A program made the position numbers and the translations under genes. The notes under the pieces were generated by a model that worked only from the letters and a program-made list of their open reading frames with translations, ran no database searches and had not been told where the DNA came from. 64,000 nt of DNA, taken from positions 5,756,001 to 5,820,000 of the forward strand of contig NZ_CP074349.1 in NCBI RefSeq assembly GCF_018343775.1, read 5' to 3'. Position 1 is the stretch's first letter, and every line of letters starts with the position of its first letter. Origin of the DNA: Pseudomonas cichorii. Lineage in GTDB: Bacteria > Pseudomonadota > Gammaproteobacteria > Pseudomonadales > Pseudomonadaceae. Shown piece by piece: positions 61,736 through 64,000 of the stretch.

Positions 61736-61739
<4 letters not shown>
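60657..61739 (+). CDS. rfbB: RfbB, dTDP-glucose 4,6-dehydratase
   Basis: This is a 360-residue short-chain dehydrogenase/reductase. The NAD-binding GGAGFIGS is at residues 7-14, the active-site Thr133-Asp134-Glu135 in [11 protein letters not shown], and Tyr159-x3-Lys163 in [11 protein letters not shown]. It makes dTDP-4-keto-6-deoxyglucose for rhamnose and other deoxysugars of lipopolysaccharide. The ATG at 60657 begins the Rossmann strand, while the frame further upstream is not family-like. Its stop overlaps rfbA by ATGA. Confidence 0.96.
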
Positions 61740-62607
<868 letters not shown>

Positions 62608-62611
<4 letters not shown>

Positions 62612-63153
62612 AAGTGACAGCCACAAAGTTGCAAGACGTCTTGATCATCGAACCCAAAGTGTTCGGCGATGAGCGCGGCTTCTTCTACGAAAGCTACAAC
62701 GCCAGGGCTTTCTTCGAAGCGACCGGCATCAAGCCGGACTTCGTCCAGGACAACCACTCGCGTTCGCAGAAAGGCGTACTGCGTGGCCTGCATTACCAGA
62801 TCGAAAACGCTCAGGACAAACTGGTGCGGGTCACAGCTGGCGAAGTGCTGGATATCGCCGTGGATATCCGCCGCAGCTCTCCGACATTCGGCCAATGGGC
62901 AGGTGTACGCCTGTCGGCTGAAAACGGTCGCCAGTTGTGGGTCCCCAAAGGCTTCGCCCATGGTTTCGTGGTGCTGAGCGATTACGCAGAGTTCCTGTAC
63001 AAGACCACCGACTACTACACCCCGTCCGCCGAGCGCTGCATTCGCTGGGACGATGCCGACCTGGGCATCGACTGGGAACTTGCCGGAGCACCGCAATTGT
63101 CGGCCAAGGACCAGCAAGGCAAGAGCCTGAAGGAAGCAGATCTGTTTGCATGA
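62608..63153 (+). CDS. rfbC: RfbC, dTDP-4-dehydrorhamnose 3,5-epimerase
   Basis: This is a 181-residue cupin-fold epimerase: [17 protein letters not shown] near 22-38, the base histidine in GVLRGLHYQ near 60, and the tyrosine in [11 protein letters not shown] near 130-140 are the family motifs. The GTG start overlaps the rfbA stop (GTGA) and has AGGGG about six bases upstream. rfbD, the next enzyme, does not follow in this window. In place of it come a REP and the dctB gene. Confidence 0.95.
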
Positions 63154-63221
63154 GTGCCTGTCGGTTCAGCGGCAGGCATAATGCTGCTTACTGAGACGCC
63201 TGCTCTGACGCGATCGTGAGG

Positions 63222-63274
63222 TTCGCGAACGAATTCGCTCCTACGCACGGTAGAAGCCAATTCGTTCGCGAAAG
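63222..63274. repeat. REP palindrome pair
   Basis: TTCGCGAACGAATTCGCTCC and AAGCCAATTCGTTCGCGAAA form an inverted pair separated by about 13 bases. It lies between rfbC and the dctB start. Confidence 0.85.
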
Positions 63275-63307
63275 ACAGGCCCGCACCCCTTCGGCCATCG
63301 CCCAGAC

Positions 63308-64000
63308 ATGACTACCAAAGCCGCTATTCCACAACGCCCTCGCTGGCGCAGCCTCGCCCTTCTGGCCTTGTGCCTGGCCCCTATGCTGTGGCCGCTCGAA
63401 CACCTTGCCGAACGCTACTACCGAAGCGAACTGGCCAGCCAGAATCGCCAGACCCTGGACCTGTACGTGGCCAGCCTGCTGGGCACCCTGCACCGCTACG
63501 AAACCCTGCCACAGATTCTCGCGGACCTGCCGGCCCTGCATGATGTGTTGGCCCGGCCTGGTGATCCGGCGACACAACAGCAGGCCAATCAGCTACTCAA
63601 GGACATCGTCCGGCAAACCGGCGCAGACGTCATGTACCTGATGGACCGCAACGGCCTGACCATAGCGGCCTCCAATTCGGAGCAGCCCGACCGCTTCATA
63701 GGTCGCAACTTCTCGTTCCGTCCTTACTTCAGCGATGCGCTGGCCGGAAAACTGGGGCGCTTCTTCGGCCTGGGTACAACCTCGGTCAAGCGCGGCTACT
63801 TTTTCGCCGCGCCGGTCAGTGACAACGGCGAAGTCACAGGCGTGCTGGTGGTCAAGGTCGATCTGGACCACACCGAAACCCTGTGGGGCAAGACGCCCGA
63901 ACAATTGCTGCTCACCGACCAGAATGGCGTGGTGATCCTGACTTCCAACCCGGAATGGCGCTTCCGGGCGACACGCGAACTGAGCGAAGAAGAAAAGAAA
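63308..64000 (+). CDS. dctB: DctB, C4-dicarboxylate sensor histidine kinase (N-terminal part)
   Basis: The first 231 residues of a sensor kinase are visible; the rest lies beyond the window. TM1 is near 12-30 (WRSLALLALCLAPMLWPLEH) and is followed by the periplasmic double-PAS (dCache) sensor with YLMDRNGLTIAASNSEQPDR, FIGRNFSFRPYFSDAL and LGRFFGLGTTSVKRGYFFAA, then VVKVDLDHTETLWG. This is the DctB pattern for sensing succinate, malate or fumarate and activating DctD with sigma-54. The kinase domain is not seen. Start ATG at 63308. Confidence 0.9.
   Translation, partial: MTTKAAIPQRPRWRSLALLALCLAPMLWPLEHLAERYYRSELASQNRQTLDLYVASLLGTLHRYETLPQILADLPALHDVLARPGDPATQQQANQLLKDIVRQTGADVMYLMDRNGLTIAASNSEQPDRFIGRNFSFRPYFSDALAGKLGRFFGLGTTSVKRGYFFAAPVSDNGEVTGVLVVKVDLDHTETLWGKTPEQLLLTDQNGVVILTSNPEWRFRATRELSEEEKK

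Overview
The window is chromosomal DNA of a plant-associated Pseudomonas, most likely in the P. syringae group. The core genes read as typical Pseudomonas proteins (MutY, AsmA, AguAB, OprD porin, DctB). A HrpL box precedes a HopA1-type type III effector and its chaperone, and a small palindromic repeat built around GCGAATGAATTCGC recurs between genes, as expected of pseudomonad REP elements. This assignment comes from sequence reading only; no search was run.

Layout. 1-12.3 kb is core: end of hisA, DUF2164, hisH and hisB (minus), an aromatic aminotransferase, a YitT membrane protein, an Lrp regulator divergent from an aromatic amino acid permease, an OFA-family carrier, a PanZ-like acetyltransferase, then asmA-mutY-yggX. 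12.3-15.2 kb is a small islet in tRNA-Phe. It is bounded by a 31/30-base repeat of the tRNA 3' end and holds a wrecked integrase plus a low-GC two-gene module whose second protein carries a HEPN-type RNxxxH motif. 15.2-20.7 kb is further accessory DNA: a lipoprotein, a DUF4258/HTH toxin-antitoxin-like operon, small proteins, and the HrpL-driven shcA-hopA1 pair. 20.8-38.3 kb returns to mainly core functions: two chemoreceptors (one with an internal stop), a GABA-type permease, an amino acid ABC importer, a methyltransferase, a sugar-acid dehydratase with its MFS carrier and LysR regulator, a glycosyltransferase with a 2OG-Fe(II) oxygenase, and a J-domain protein.

38.9-49.3 kb is a 10.35-kb integrative island in tRNA-Thr with a 16-base flanking repeat. 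It carries an intact tyrosine integrase, a cluster of DnaA-box-like sites and strong hairpins, a Hachiman-like nuclease/helicase pair, an IS3-type remnant, a pair made of a membrane protein and a membrane-anchored PD-(D/E)XK protein, and three AT-rich single-gene units: a putAbiC-like protein, a membrane protein, and a likely ADP-ribosyltransferase. Each of these three is followed by a related folded repeat, so they resemble gene cassettes. The island looks like a defence island, and the last five genes are the best candidates for something undescribed.

49.3-64 kb holds an orphan antitoxin, Pseudomonas-specific small genes, a membrane protein, a RecG-like remnant, an OprD porin, aguAB with a three-domain class-III aminotransferase (polyamine/amine catabolism), rfbBAC (dTDP-sugar synthesis, without rfbD here) and the start of dctB.
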